39,973 bases of DNA from Nitratireductor sp. ZSWI3 (GCF_024655565.1 NZ_JANKOF010000038.1:1-39973); one strand, 5' to 3'. Numbered from the stretch's first letter, positions 1 through 8,382 are shown. A program made the numbers and translations. Notes: a model not told the origin generated them from the letters alone.

Positions 1-2
1 CT

Positions 3-43
3 CCTTCTCCCCGCCCCGCGCCAAGCTCAGGGCGGGGAGAAGG
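3..43. repeat. Inverted repeat at window edge
   Basis: A perfect 13-bp inverted repeat: CCTTCTCCCCGCC at 3-15 and its complement at 31-43, with a 15-nt loop. It lies in the leader or intergenic space before the ABC ATPase gene. It could be a terminator-like stem or one of the small palindromic intergenic repeats common in rhizobia; the upstream context is cut off by the window edge, so the role is open. Confidence 0.5.
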
Positions 44-88
44 TCAGGCTGAGAGGCGGACCAGGGTCAGGACCGGTAAAGTGAAACC

Positions 89-1591
89 ATGACCAAACTC
101 AAGCTCCGCGGTGTCAGCAAGGCTTACGGCGCGACACAGGCGCTCAGCCACGGCGAGCTCGAGATCGAGGCCGGCGAAGTGCATGTGCTGATCGGCGCCA
201 ACGGCTCCGGCAAGAGCACCTTGTGCAAGATCGTCGCCGGCAGCGTGCGGCCCGACGCCGGCGAGGTGCTGCTCGACGACAGCCCCGTCACCATCAGCGG
301 CCCGCGCGCGGCCCAGGCTCTCGGCATCGGCATCTTCTATCAGGAGCTCAGCCTGGCCGAGCATCGCAGCGTGGCGGAAAACATCCTGATGCCCGCTTTG
401 CCGTCGAGGGGCGGTCTTTTCGTCGACCGGCAGGCGCTGCATGCGACCGCCACCCGCTATATCGACCTTTTCGGCCCGGTGGCCGGTGACGACCTCGCTC
501 CGGAAACCCCGCTCGGCGCGCTGCGCGCCGACCAGCGACAACTGGTCGAGATCATGAAGGCCCTTGCCTCGGAGGCACCGGTGCTGATCTTCGACGAGCC
601 CACGTCGGCGCTCGACCGGGCGCAGGTGGACCGCTTCTTCGAGATCCTGCGCGACCTGAAGACAGAGGGCCGCAGCATCGTCTTCATCTCCCACCGCATG
701 GACGAGATCTTTGCGATCGGCGACCGCGTCACCGTGATCCGCGACGGCGAAACCGTCGGCACGGCGCGCATCCGCGATGTCACGCCGCAAAAGGTCATCC
801 GCATGATGGTCGGCGAGCAGGAAGAGCTGGCACTGCCGCAGCAGGCGTCATCACCGACAGCCGGCAAAGCAGAGATCGCGCTTCAGGTCGAGGACCTGTC
901 CGGGCCGGCCTTCTCGCATGTCAGCTTCGACGTGCGGCGCGGCGAAATCCTCGGCCTTGGCGGCCTGCATGGCCAGGGTCAGTCGGCCCTGTTGAGGGCC
1001 CTGTTCGGTGCCGCTCCCACCGCCGCCGGCTCCGTATCGCTCGCCGGCAAGGCTTTCCGTCCGGGCAGCCCGCGCGATGCCATCGCCCACGGGCTCGCCT
1101 ATGTCTCGGGCGACCGCGGGCGCGACGGCGTTATCAGCGGCCGACCCATCCTGGAAAACGTCACGCCGATCCATGCGCTGCGCAACAGGCTGGTGCTGGC
1201 GCGGCCGGCGCGCCTTGCGGAAAAGGCCGTGCCGGCGCTCAAGGCGCTCAACACGAAGTTTGCCGGGCTGTCGCATTCGATCGGCTCGCTGTCGGGCGGC
1301 AACCAGCAGAAGGTCGTCATCGCCCGCTGGCTCATGGACCGGCCCGACGTGCTGCTGCTCGACGATCCCACCAAGGGGATCGACCTTTCGGCCAAGGCCG
1401 ATCTCTTCGCGCTCATCCGCACGCTCGCCGAGGAGGGCATGGCCATCGTGCTCTATTCCTCCGAAGACGCGGAGCTGCTGAACAACGCCGACCGCATCCT
1501 GGTCTTCAATGGCGGCTCGGTCACCCGCGAACTTCGCGATGCGGACCGCACCCGCTACAACCTCTACCACGCCGCTTACGAGGCCGCGTGA
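89..1591 (+). CDS. Sugar ABC transporter, fused double-NBD ATP-binding protein (RbsA/MglA type)
   Basis: The 500-residue protein is the energy-coupling subunit of a carbohydrate importer of the CUT2 class, with two nucleotide-binding domains in one chain as in RbsA and MglA. NBD1 has Walker A GANGSGKST near residues 36-44 and Walker B IFDEPTSALD near 168-177. NBD2 has the signature LSGGNQQK near 400, but its Walker A is degenerate (GLHGQGQS, no lysine), its Walker B reads LLLDDPTKGID with Asp where the catalytic Glu is usual, and the NBD1 signature is also degenerate (LRADQRQL). All the degenerate elements map to one composite ATP site, so one active and one structural site are expected. The stop overlaps the next start by one base. 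Substrate is unknown; the periplasmic binding protein is not in the window and probably lies upstream. Confidence 0.93.
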   Translation: MTKLKLRGVSKAYGATQALSHGELEIEAGEVHVLIGANGSGKSTLCKIVAGSVRPDAGEVLLDDSPVTISGPRAAQALGIGIFYQELSLAEHRSVAENILMPALPSRGGLFVDRQALHATATRYIDLFGPVAGDDLAPETPLGALRADQRQLVEIMKALASEAPVLIFDEPTSALDRAQVDRFFEILRDLKTEGRSIVFISHRMDEIFAIGDRVTVIRDGETVGTARIRDVTPQKVIRMMVGEQEELALPQQASSPTAGKAEIALQVEDLSGPAFSHVSFDVRRGEILGLGGLHGQGQSALLRALFGAAPTAAGSVSLAGKAFRPGSPRDAIAHGLAYVSGDRGRDGVISGRPILENVTPIHALRNRLVLARPARLAEKAVPALKALNTKFAGLSHSIGSLSGGNQQKVVIARWLMDRPDVLLLDDPTKGIDLSAKADLFALIRTLAEEGMAIVLYSSEDAELLNNADRILVFNGGSVTRELRDADRTRYNLYHAAYEAA

Positions 1592-2580
1592 TGGCGACAA
1601 ACGCTTCCATCACGGTGCGCGAGCGGAACGGCCTCGGTGGCCTGCTTCGCCGGTTCCCGTTCCTGCCGGCGCTGGTGATCCTCGCGGTGCTCCTCGTGCT
1701 CAACGGCATCTTCGAGCCGAACAGCCTGAGCTTCCGTTCGCTGACGGGGCTGATACGCACCTATATGGCGCTGATGCTTCTGGCGGTCGCGCAGACTTAC
1801 GTGGTCTATGCCGCCGACATCGACCTTTCCGTCGGCGCCATCGCCTCGCTCGTCAACGTGACCATCGTCGTCCTCATGCAGCATCTCGGCGGCAGCGGAT
1901 TTTCGGTGATGGCGGCGCTCGGCGTCGGCGTACTGGTCGGGCTGGCCTGCGGCCTAGTGAACGGCATCGTCGTCGCGGCGCTTCGCCTGCAGGCCATCGT
2001 GGCCACCTTCGCCACCAGCATCTTCTTCACCGGGCTTGCCCTGACCATCCTGCCTGTCGCCGGAACGCCGGCACCGGCCGTGTTCTGGCGCACCTATGGC
2101 GGCAGCATCCTCGGCATTCCCTTCGTCTTCTACGGCGTCGGCGTGCTCGCCGTCCTGCTCTATCTCCTGGCGCGGACACGGCTCGCAACACAGCTTCTCG
2201 CCGTCGGCGACGGCCAGCAAGCGGCATTCCAGAGCGGCTTGCCGGTGGCGGCGATCCGCATCGGCGGCTATGTCCTGTGCGGCGTTTTCGCGGCCCTTGC
2301 CGCCTTCTGCATCACCGGCGACACGGCGAGCGGCGATCCTCTGGTCGGGACGAAGATGACGCTGTTCAGCGTCGCCGCCGTGGTGCTCGGCGGCAGCGCG
2401 CTGTCGGGCGGCTTCGGCACGGTGGCCGGCTCCGTCATCGCCGCCCTCATCATCGGCCTCATCAACTCGCTGGTCTTCTTTGCCGGCACACCTTCGCACT
2501 GGCAGAACTTCGTGCAGGGCCTGGCGATCCTCGCAGCGCTCATGGTGGGCATTCTCGTCAGCCGGCGGGGGCGCACATGA
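1591..2580 (+). CDS. Sugar ABC transporter permease 1 (RbsC-like)
   Basis: An inner-membrane permease of the BPD_transp_2/RbsC family, 329 residues, with about eight to ten hydrophobic segments. It carries the family hallmark AADIDLSVGAIASL near residue 70 and VVLGGSALSGGFGTVAGS in the C-terminal third. The ATG at 1591 overlaps the preceding TGA (ATGA arrangement); a GTG one codon upstream is possible but less likely. It is translationally coupled to the next permease through another ATGA. Two different permeases imply a heterodimeric channel with the double-NBD ATPase. Confidence 0.92.
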   Translation: MATNASITVRERNGLGGLLRRFPFLPALVILAVLLVLNGIFEPNSLSFRSLTGLIRTYMALMLLAVAQTYVVYAADIDLSVGAIASLVNVTIVVLMQHLGGSGFSVMAALGVGVLVGLACGLVNGIVVAALRLQAIVATFATSIFFTGLALTILPVAGTPAPAVFWRTYGGSILGIPFVFYGVGVLAVLLYLLARTRLATQLLAVGDGQQAAFQSGLPVAAIRIGGYVLCGVFAALAAFCITGDTASGDPLVGTKMTLFSVAAVVLGGSALSGGFGTVAGSVIAALIIGLINSLVFFAGTPSHWQNFVQGLAILAALMVGILVSRRGRT

Positions 2581-3533
2581 GAAGCGTGGCCGACTTCGCC
2601 AAGAACCCGCTAGTGGTGGCGCTCGTCCTCATCGTCGCGCTTCTCTTCCTCGGCAACGCGTTGTCGCCGGGCTTCGCTTCCGGCCAGCAGATCCTGCGCC
2701 TGCTGATCGTCGCGGCGCTGCTCGGCATCGTGGCCGCGGGCCAGAATCTCGTCATCCTCGGGGGCCGCGAGGGCATCGATCTTTCCGTCGGCGGCGTGGT
2801 GTCGCTGTCGGCGATCGTCGCCGGCAACCTGATGAACGGCATGGATGGCGGCATCCCACTGGCCATTGTCGGCGCCATCGCCACCGGCGCGCTGTTCGGC
2901 CTGTTCAACGGGCTCGGCGTCACGCTTCTGCGCATTCCGCCGCTGGTGATGACGCTCGGCATGCTCGGGGTCCTGCAGGGTCTGCTCGTGGTCGTGCGCC
3001 AGGGCATTCCCTCCGGACGGGCGGCGCCTGCCCTTTCCGAGTTCGTCACGAAGCCGCACCTGTTCGGCCTGCCCGGCATCATCTGGCTGTGGGTCGCCGT
3101 CGGCCTGCTGATGGCCCTCATCCTTCACCGGACCGTATTCGGCCATCGCATCTATGCCGTCGGCTCCAACGAGCGCGCCGCCTTCATGGCCGGAGTGCCG
3201 GTGCGTCTCATCCGCATCTGCCTGTTCGTTCTGTCGGGCGTTTTCGCCGCGATTGCCGGCCTTTGCCTCCTCGGTTATTCCGGCTCGTCCTTTGCCAATG
3301 TCGGAGAACAATACATGCTGCCGTCGATCATCGCCGTCGTGCTGGGCGGCACGCCGCTCTCGGGCGGCAAAGGCGGCTACACCGGCACCATGGCCGGCGC
3401 CATTCTGCTGGTCATCCTGCAAAGCATCCTGACCACCGTGAACATCGACGAATCCGGAAGGCAGATGGTGTTCGGCGCCACGCTGCTCGTGCTGATGCTG
3501 TTCTACGGCCGCGGCCGGGGGCTGCGCGCATGA
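2577..3533 (+). CDS. Sugar ABC transporter permease 2 (RbsC-like)
   Basis: The second integral-membrane permease of the importer, 318 residues. It contains GGREGIDLSVGGVVSLSAI near residue 65 and VVLGGTPLSGGKGGYTGT in the C-terminal part, both typical of RbsC/AraH permeases. The start at 2577 was chosen because its ATG overlaps the upstream TGA (ATGA) and the product begins just before the first membrane segment; open frame further upstream runs through the previous gene and is not meaningful. It is the paralogue of permease 1 and probably pairs with it. Substrate not determinable. Confidence 0.92.
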   Translation: MRSVADFAKNPLVVALVLIVALLFLGNALSPGFASGQQILRLLIVAALLGIVAAGQNLVILGGREGIDLSVGGVVSLSAIVAGNLMNGMDGGIPLAIVGAIATGALFGLFNGLGVTLLRIPPLVMTLGMLGVLQGLLVVVRQGIPSGRAAPALSEFVTKPHLFGLPGIIWLWVAVGLLMALILHRTVFGHRIYAVGSNERAAFMAGVPVRLIRICLFVLSGVFAAIAGLCLLGYSGSSFANVGEQYMLPSIIAVVLGGTPLSGGKGGYTGTMAGAILLVILQSILTTVNIDESGRQMVFGATLLVLMLFYGRGRGLRA

Positions 3534-4546
3534 ACCGGCGGCCGAAGATCAAGGACATTGCCGCGGCGCTTGGCGTTTCGCCGGCTACCGTATCGCGCGC
3601 ATTGTCCGACAGCGAGCTGGTGACGGCCGAGACCCGCGCGCGCATCCGCGAAACGGCACAGGCCCTCAACTACCGCCCCAACGCCAGCGCCCGCAGCCTG
3701 AGGACGGCGCGCTCCATGTCGGTTCTGATGGTCGTGCGCGATGTCGGCAATCCGTTCTATCTCGACATCCTGAAGAGCGTCGAGGCGACGGCTCGCGCAG
3801 CCGGCTACTCGGTCCTGATGGGCAACACCGAAAACGATCCCGAGCGCGAGATCGAGTATTTCGACATGCTGCGCGACGGCCACGCGGACGGCATGATCCT
3901 GATGACCGGCAAACTGCCGGCGCAAGACGGTTCGCGCCACAAGCTGCCGCCCAACTCGCCCATTGTCGTGGCGCTCGAGATGATCGAGGGGTCGGGCTTC
4001 CCGCATGTGCAGATCGACAATGTGGCGGCGGCGCGCGCGGCGGTGGAGCACCTGATCGGGCTCGGCCATCGGCGCATCGCCCACATCAGCGGGCCGATCC
4101 CCGAGGTGATGAGCGTGCTGCGCCAGGAAGGCTACCGCCAGGCGATGAACGCGGCCGGCCTTGCCGTCCCCGCGGGCTACGAGCCGCGCGGCGATTACCT
4201 GCTGCACGGGGGAGCTGCCGCCTGCAAGGCGCTGTTCGATCTCCGCGAGCCGCCGACGGCGATCTTCGTCGCCAATGACGAGATGGCGTTCGGCGCGATT
4301 CATCAGCTTCGCGGCATGGGTCGCGACGTTCCCGGCGACGTCTCCGTCGTCGGCTTCGACGATCTCTACCTCAGCGAGGCGTTCTATCCGCCGCTCACCA
4401 CGGTCCACCAGCCGCGCATCGACATCGGCCGGCAGGCCATGACCCTCCTGCTCAAGATGCTGTCGGGAGAGCCGGCGCCTGCCGAGCCGGTGGTCCTGCC
4501 CGCCACGCTGCGCATCCGTGCCACCTCCGGGCGGCCGAACTCCTGA
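3530..4546 (+). CDS. LacI-family transcriptional regulator
   Basis: A 338-residue regulator with an N-terminal LacI helix-turn-helix (IKDIAAALGVSPATVSRALS, residues 5-24), the hinge region (NYRPNASARSLRT) and a periplasmic-binding-protein-like effector domain ending in the usual PPLTTVHQPRIDIGRQA stretch. The start overlaps the preceding permease stop by ATGA, so it is co-translated with the transporter. It presumably represses or activates this operon in response to the imported sugar or a derivative. The operator would lie upstream of the operon's first gene and is not visible here. Confidence 0.93.
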   Translation: MNRRPKIKDIAAALGVSPATVSRALSDSELVTAETRARIRETAQALNYRPNASARSLRTARSMSVLMVVRDVGNPFYLDILKSVEATARAAGYSVLMGNTENDPEREIEYFDMLRDGHADGMILMTGKLPAQDGSRHKLPPNSPIVVALEMIEGSGFPHVQIDNVAAARAAVEHLIGLGHRRIAHISGPIPEVMSVLRQEGYRQAMNAAGLAVPAGYEPRGDYLLHGGAAACKALFDLREPPTAIFVANDEMAFGAIHQLRGMGRDVPGDVSVVGFDDLYLSEAFYPPLTTVHQPRIDIGRQAMTLLLKMLSGEPAPAEPVVLPATLRIRATSGRPNS

Positions 4547-4565
4547 AATCGAAGGGAAAGCAACC

Positions 4566-5810
4566 ATGACCGCACAGTCAGGAAAACGTCTGCGCATCGG
4601 CCTCATCGGCACCGGCTTCATCGCCGAGTTTCATCTGAGGTCGATGATTGGCGTGCGTCATGTGGACGTCACCGGTGTCTACAGCCGCAAGGCGGAGAAT
4701 CGGGAGCGCATCGTCAGGCTGGTGGCCGAGCTCGGCCTCGGCGACTGCACCAGCTACGAGAGCCTGGCCGCCATGCTGCAAGCCGACGACATCGACGCCG
4801 TCTGGATCCTGTCGCCCAACGACACCCGCGTCGAGACGATGCGCATCATCCATGACGAGGTAACCGCCGGACGCAGCAAGGTCTTCGCCGTCGCCTGCGA
4901 AAAGCCGCTGGCCCGCACGGTTGCCGATGCGCGCGAGATGCTGCGTCTGGCCGAGGCCGCCAGGCTCAATCACGGCTATCTGGAAAACCAGGTCTTTGCG
5001 ACGCCCGTGCTGCGCGGCAAGGAGATCGTCTGGCGGCGCGCCGCCTCCACCACCGGGCGCCCCTATCTGGCGCGTGCGGCGGAAGAGCATTCCGGGCCGC
5101 ACGAACCCTGGTTCTGGCAGGGCGAGAAACAGGGCGGCGGCGTGCTGCTCGACATGATGTGCCACAGCGTGGAGGTGGCCCGCCATCTTCTGACCGAGCC
5201 TGGCAGGAAGCGCGACTCGCTCACCGTAAAGGGCGTCAACGGCATGGTCGCCAATCTGAAATGGACGCGCCCTCACTATGTCGAGGAGCTGAAGACGCGC
5301 TTCGGCGCCGAAGTCGACTATCGCAACCGGCCCTCGGAGGATTTCGCGCGCGGCAATGTGATGCTGGAGGACGAGGACGGAAACGAGCTGGTCATCGAGG
5401 CGACCACCTCGTGGGCCTATGTGGGCGCGGGCCTGCGCATCCAGCTCGAATTGCTCGGCCCCGAATATGCGATGGAGTTCAACTCGCTCGGCACCGGTCT
5501 CAAGATCTTCATGTCCCGGGCGGTGACAGGCGGCCAGGGAGAGGACCTGGTCGAGAAGCAGAACGCCGAGCAGGGCCTGATGCCGGTGCTGGAGGACGAA
5601 GCCGGCGTCTACGGCTATACGGACGAGAACCGGCATATGGTCGAGTGCTTCCGCAAGGGCGAGGAGCCTCTCGAGACTTTTGCCGACGGCGTTGCCGTGA
5701 TGGAGATCCTGATGGCGCTGTACCTGTCGGCCGAAACGGGCGAAACAGTGCGCTTCCCGAATCCGGACCTGGAGACCTACGTTCCGCTGGTGGCCCGCGC
5801 CAGGGGATAG
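4566..5810 (+). CDS. Gfo/Idh/MocA-family oxidoreductase
   Basis: A 414-residue NAD(P)-dependent dehydrogenase. The N-terminal Rossmann fold shows GLIGTGFIAEFH (about residues 11-22) and the family's conserved ACEKPLART segment (near residue 110), whose lysine is the usual catalytic or binding residue. A large C-terminal substrate domain follows. The start at 4566 is preceded by AAGGGAAAG as ribosome-binding site, 19 bases after the LacI stop. Members oxidise or isomerise sugars, inositols and amino-sugar derivatives; here it probably acts on the compound imported by the upstream ABC transporter. The exact substrate cannot be read from sequence. Confidence 0.9.
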   Translation: MTAQSGKRLRIGLIGTGFIAEFHLRSMIGVRHVDVTGVYSRKAENRERIVRLVAELGLGDCTSYESLAAMLQADDIDAVWILSPNDTRVETMRIIHDEVTAGRSKVFAVACEKPLARTVADAREMLRLAEAARLNHGYLENQVFATPVLRGKEIVWRRAASTTGRPYLARAAEEHSGPHEPWFWQGEKQGGGVLLDMMCHSVEVARHLLTEPGRKRDSLTVKGVNGMVANLKWTRPHYVEELKTRFGAEVDYRNRPSEDFARGNVMLEDEDGNELVIEATTSWAYVGAGLRIQLELLGPEYAMEFNSLGTGLKIFMSRAVTGGQGEDLVEKQNAEQGLMPVLEDEAGVYGYTDENRHMVECFRKGEEPLETFADGVAVMEILMALYLSAETGETVRFPNPDLETYVPLVARARG

Positions 5811-5847
5811 GGCGGGCACGCCGCACCGGTCGCGAAACCTGCGGTCG

Positions 5848-7026
5848 TCATGGCGATAACTGCCCCAGCTTCTCGATTATCCGATAGCCGGCTTGCACGC
5901 GCTCGGCTATCGGAAACGACTTGTTGGCGAGCAGCACCACGCCGATCTCCTTGGAGGGCACATACGCCACATAGGCGGAGAAGCCTTCCGTCGAGCCGAC
6001 CTTGTTGATCAGGACCGTTCGCCGCGGCGGAAACGGCGGCTTCAGGCGAGTGGCCGGGACGCTCCCGATCATCATGGAGGCGGAGTTGCCGGCCAGCAGC
6101 CGCTCGAGCGTTACCGGATAGGGATACTGTTCCCAGACCAGGCCCTGCGTCACATCCCCCGCCTTGAAATAGCTCGTATGGGTGTTGGTGATCGCCCGCT
6201 GCACCATCTCGTCGATCTCGAGCATCTCCATATTGGCCTGCAGAAAGCGCGCCAGATCGGCAGCGCGGGATTTCACCCCGTCGGACGGCGAAGCCAGAAG
6301 GCCCGCCCTCATGCGGGTGGGGAGATCGGAGCTGGTGTAACCCTGGGCGTAGTCGATCCATCGCCTCTTCGGCACGTCGGCATAGGTGCGGTTCATTCCA
6401 AGCGGGCGGAACAGCCGTTTTTCAGCCGCCGCGGCGTAGGAACTTTCCGCCGCCTTGGCGGCCACGATGCCGAGCAGGCCGACACCCAGGTCGGATCGCC
6501 TGCGATACATTCCAGCCGCATAGGGCGGCTCCCAGTCCCTGCAATAGTCCGCGAGCTCGGCGATCGTCGCGATCCCGACAGGAACGTGCAATGCCAGCCC
6601 CGAGGTATGGGTCGCAAGGTTCAGCAATGTGACGTTCTCGAAGCTGCCGCCCTTCAAAGCGGGTAAGTGGTCGCTGACGCTGTCGGAAAGCGACAGCTTT
6701 CCCTCCAGCTCGGCATAGGCCGCAAGCGTTGCCGTGAAGGTCCTGGCGATCGAGCCGACCTCAAACAGCGTATCGTCGCTGACCGGCTGTTTCGTTTCGC
6801 GGGACGCCACCCCGAAATTGAACACGCGGCTTTCGCCGTCTGCAATCACCGCAACCGACATTCCGGGGATGTTCCACGCCTGCATCAGGGGCTCGATGAC
6901 GCTGGGCACGAACTCGGAAGCAGAGTTGTCGCCGATGGTCCCGTTGGCATGGCCAATTGACGAATAGATAAAGAAAGCGATCGCCAGTAATGCTTTTAAA
7001 ATTGAATTATTTTCCCTTATAATCAT
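5848..7026 (-). CDS. AmpC-lineage serine hydrolase homologue with altered active site
   Basis: A 392-residue protein with a signal peptide (about residues 1-27) and the full class C beta-lactamase/AmpC layout: LFEVGSIARTFTATL corresponds to LFELGSVSKTFTG, and NKVGSTEGFSAYVAYVPSKEIGVVLLANKSFP matches the C-terminal AmpC block. Three catalytic motifs are changed. Ser92 is kept, but SxxK has become S92-I-A-R95. A gapless alignment to PGxxRxYxN puts Arg177 at the catalytic Tyr and Asp179 at the Asn. KTG has become K342-V-G. Spacing between motifs stays close to AmpC, so this is divergence rather than a frameshift. The gene starts in an AT-rich stretch unlike its neighbours, and no ampR is adjacent. 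It may be a non-hydrolytic envelope protein or an enzyme with changed chemistry; beta-lactamase activity should not be assumed. Confidence 0.85.
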   Translation of the reverse strand: MIIRENNSILKALLAIAFFIYSSIGHANGTIGDNSASEFVPSVIEPLMQAWNIPGMSVAVIADGESRVFNFGVASRETKQPVSDDTLFEVGSIARTFTATLAAYAELEGKLSLSDSVSDHLPALKGGSFENVTLLNLATHTSGLALHVPVGIATIAELADYCRDWEPPYAAGMYRRRSDLGVGLLGIVAAKAAESSYAAAAEKRLFRPLGMNRTYADVPKRRWIDYAQGYTSSDLPTRMRAGLLASPSDGVKSRAADLARFLQANMEMLEIDEMVQRAITNTHTSYFKAGDVTQGLVWEQYPYPVTLERLLAGNSASMMIGSVPATRLKPPFPPRRTVLINKVGSTEGFSAYVAYVPSKEIGVVLLANKSFPIAERVQAGYRIIEKLGQLSP

Positions 7027-7062
7027 ATTTATTACTTCTCAAAACTCAACAAAACATCATTC

Positions 7063-7127
7063 ATTATATGTAAGGCGTCAAAAATCAAGGCACCTCAAGT
7101 CAACTCGTCATAAAACGATCGTATAAT
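7063..7127. promoter_or_regulatory. AT-rich divergent promoter region
   Basis: The space between the AmpC-like gene and the FAD oxidoreductase is AT-rich over about 6955-7135. A perfect TATAAT lies on the minus strand (7068 to 7063), with CCTTGA or CTTGAT 15-16 bases upstream, serving the AmpC-like gene. A second perfect TATAAT lies on the plus strand at 7122-7127, about 113 bases before the FAD oxidoreductase start; its -35 is weak. Both are predictions from consensus only. Confidence 0.45.
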
Positions 7128-7210
7128 GCAAGGCAATCGAGCGGCGCGACACCGGTGCCACAACACCCCCTTGGCGTTGAGCCTATCGCGCCGGTTCGAG
7201 GCCCGTTATG

Positions 7211-7238
7211 TGTCCCCCTGAAGCGCAAACGGGGGACA
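7211..7238 (+). promoter_or_regulatory. Hairpin masking the Shine-Dalgarno of the FAD oxidoreductase gene
   Basis: TGTCCCCC at 7211-7218 is exactly complementary to GGGGGACA at 7231-7238, with a 12-nt loop. The 3' arm contains the only Shine-Dalgarno-like sequence (GGGGGA) and ends one base before the ATG at 7240. When folded it would hide the ribosome-binding site completely, suggesting translational control by temperature, a ligand, a protein or a small RNA. The pairing is seen; the regulation is inference. Confidence 0.5.
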
Positions 7239-7239
7239 T

Positions 7240-8349
7240 ATGAGCCAGACATCCGACATCATCGTCATCGGTGGCGGGATAGCCGGCGTCAGCGCGGCAG
7301 CGCGCATGGCCGCGGATGCCGACGTCACCGTTCTGGAAGCGGAAGAGGCCATCGGCTACCACGCCACGGGCCGTTCCGCGGCCATCTACATCCGCAACTA
7401 CGGCAACGAGACCCTGCGCGCCCTGAACGTCGCTTCGGAACCCGTCTTCCTGGAGCCGGAAGGCATCGCGGAGACGAGTCTGTTGTCGCCGCGGGGTCTT
7501 TTGTATGTGGCGATGCCCGAACACGTTGCCGCCCTCGACAAGCTGCTGGAGGGCGCCAGCGGCATGGAGCGGATCGATGCCCGGGAGGCGCTGCAGATGG
7601 TGCCGATCCTCAGAGGCGAGACAATCGCCGCGGCCGCTGTCGAACCGGGCGCACAGGACATCGACGTGGATCGGCTGCTGCAGGGATTTGCCAGGATGCT
7701 TCGGCAAAACGGCGGCCGCATCGTCACGCGGGCGCGCGCCAACAGGATCGTTCGCGAGCACGGCGCCTGGCAGGTCGAGACCCCGCAGGGCACCTTCAGC
7801 GCGCCGCTGATCGTCAATGCCGCCGGCGCCTGGGCGGACGCGGTCGGCCGGATGGCTGGCGTGCAGCCGCTCGGCCTGACGCCGATGCGGCGCTCGGCGG
7901 TGATCCTGCCGGCGCCGGAGGGGCACGACGTTTCCTCGTGGCCGCTCTTCGCCTGCGCCGGCGAAGGCTGGTATGCAAAACCGGAAGCCGGCAAACTTAT
8001 GATATCGCCAGCCGACGAAGATCCCTCCGAGCCCTTCGACGCCTGGCCGGACGACATGGTGCTTGCCGAAGGCCTTCACCGGTTCGAGCAGGCGGTCACG
8101 ATCCCCGTCACGCGGGTCGAGCGCAGCTGGGCGGGCCTGCGCAGCTTTTTCGCCGACCGCACCCCTGCCGTGGGCTTCGCACCCGACGAGGCGGGCTTTT
8201 TCTGGCTTGCCGGGCAAGGCGGCTATGGCGTTCAGACCTCCCCCGCGCTATCGGCGTTGGCGGCGGATCTTTGCATCGGTCGTCCCTCCCCTCTGGCGGA
8301 GACGGTCGTCAAGGCGCTCGCGCCGGAACGGCTGGCGCATCAGCCCTAG
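7240..8349 (+). CDS. FAD-dependent amino-acid oxidase/dehydrogenase (DAAO-like)
   Basis: A 369-residue flavoprotein of the DAO superfamily (D-amino-acid oxidase, glycine or sarcosine oxidase relatives). The N-terminal dinucleotide-binding motif IIVIGGGIAGVSAAARMA (residues 7-24) is followed by the acidic ribose-binding end VLEAE, and the C-terminus has the second FAD contact region FFADRTPAVGFAPDEAGFFWLAGQGGYG. Such enzymes oxidise an amine or amino acid to an imine. The RidA gene 69 bases downstream would hydrolyse such an imine, so the pair looks functional. The Shine-Dalgarno lies in a hairpin (7211-7238). The TAG stop lies inside a CTAG that also begins a palindromic repeat. Substrate unknown. 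Confidence 0.88.
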   Translation: MSQTSDIIVIGGGIAGVSAAARMAADADVTVLEAEEAIGYHATGRSAAIYIRNYGNETLRALNVASEPVFLEPEGIAETSLLSPRGLLYVAMPEHVAALDKLLEGASGMERIDAREALQMVPILRGETIAAAAVEPGAQDIDVDRLLQGFARMLRQNGGRIVTRARANRIVREHGAWQVETPQGTFSAPLIVNAAGAWADAVGRMAGVQPLGLTPMRRSAVILPAPEGHDVSSWPLFACAGEGWYAKPEAGKLMISPADEDPSEPFDAWPDDMVLAEGLHRFEQAVTIPVTRVERSWAGLRSFFADRTPAVGFAPDEAGFFWLAGQGGYGVQTSPALSALAADLCIGRPSPLAETVVKALAPERLAHQP

Positions 8350-8382
8350 AACCGGGATCGGTTCTGGTGGTCTGACCCAAAC
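8346..8382. repeat. Remnant of CTAG-bounded repeat elements
   Basis: Directly at the FAD oxidoreductase stop (CTAG, 8346-8349) begins a small palindrome, AGAACCG (8348-8354) with CGGTTCT (8359-8365). It runs into CTGGTGGTCTGACCCAAAC at 8364-8382, which matches the start of the element at 27030 at 17 of 19 positions. It reads as two abutting degenerate elements with a decayed CTAG junction (CTGG). It may also act as a weak stem-loop between the oxidoreductase and RidA genes. Confidence 0.5.
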
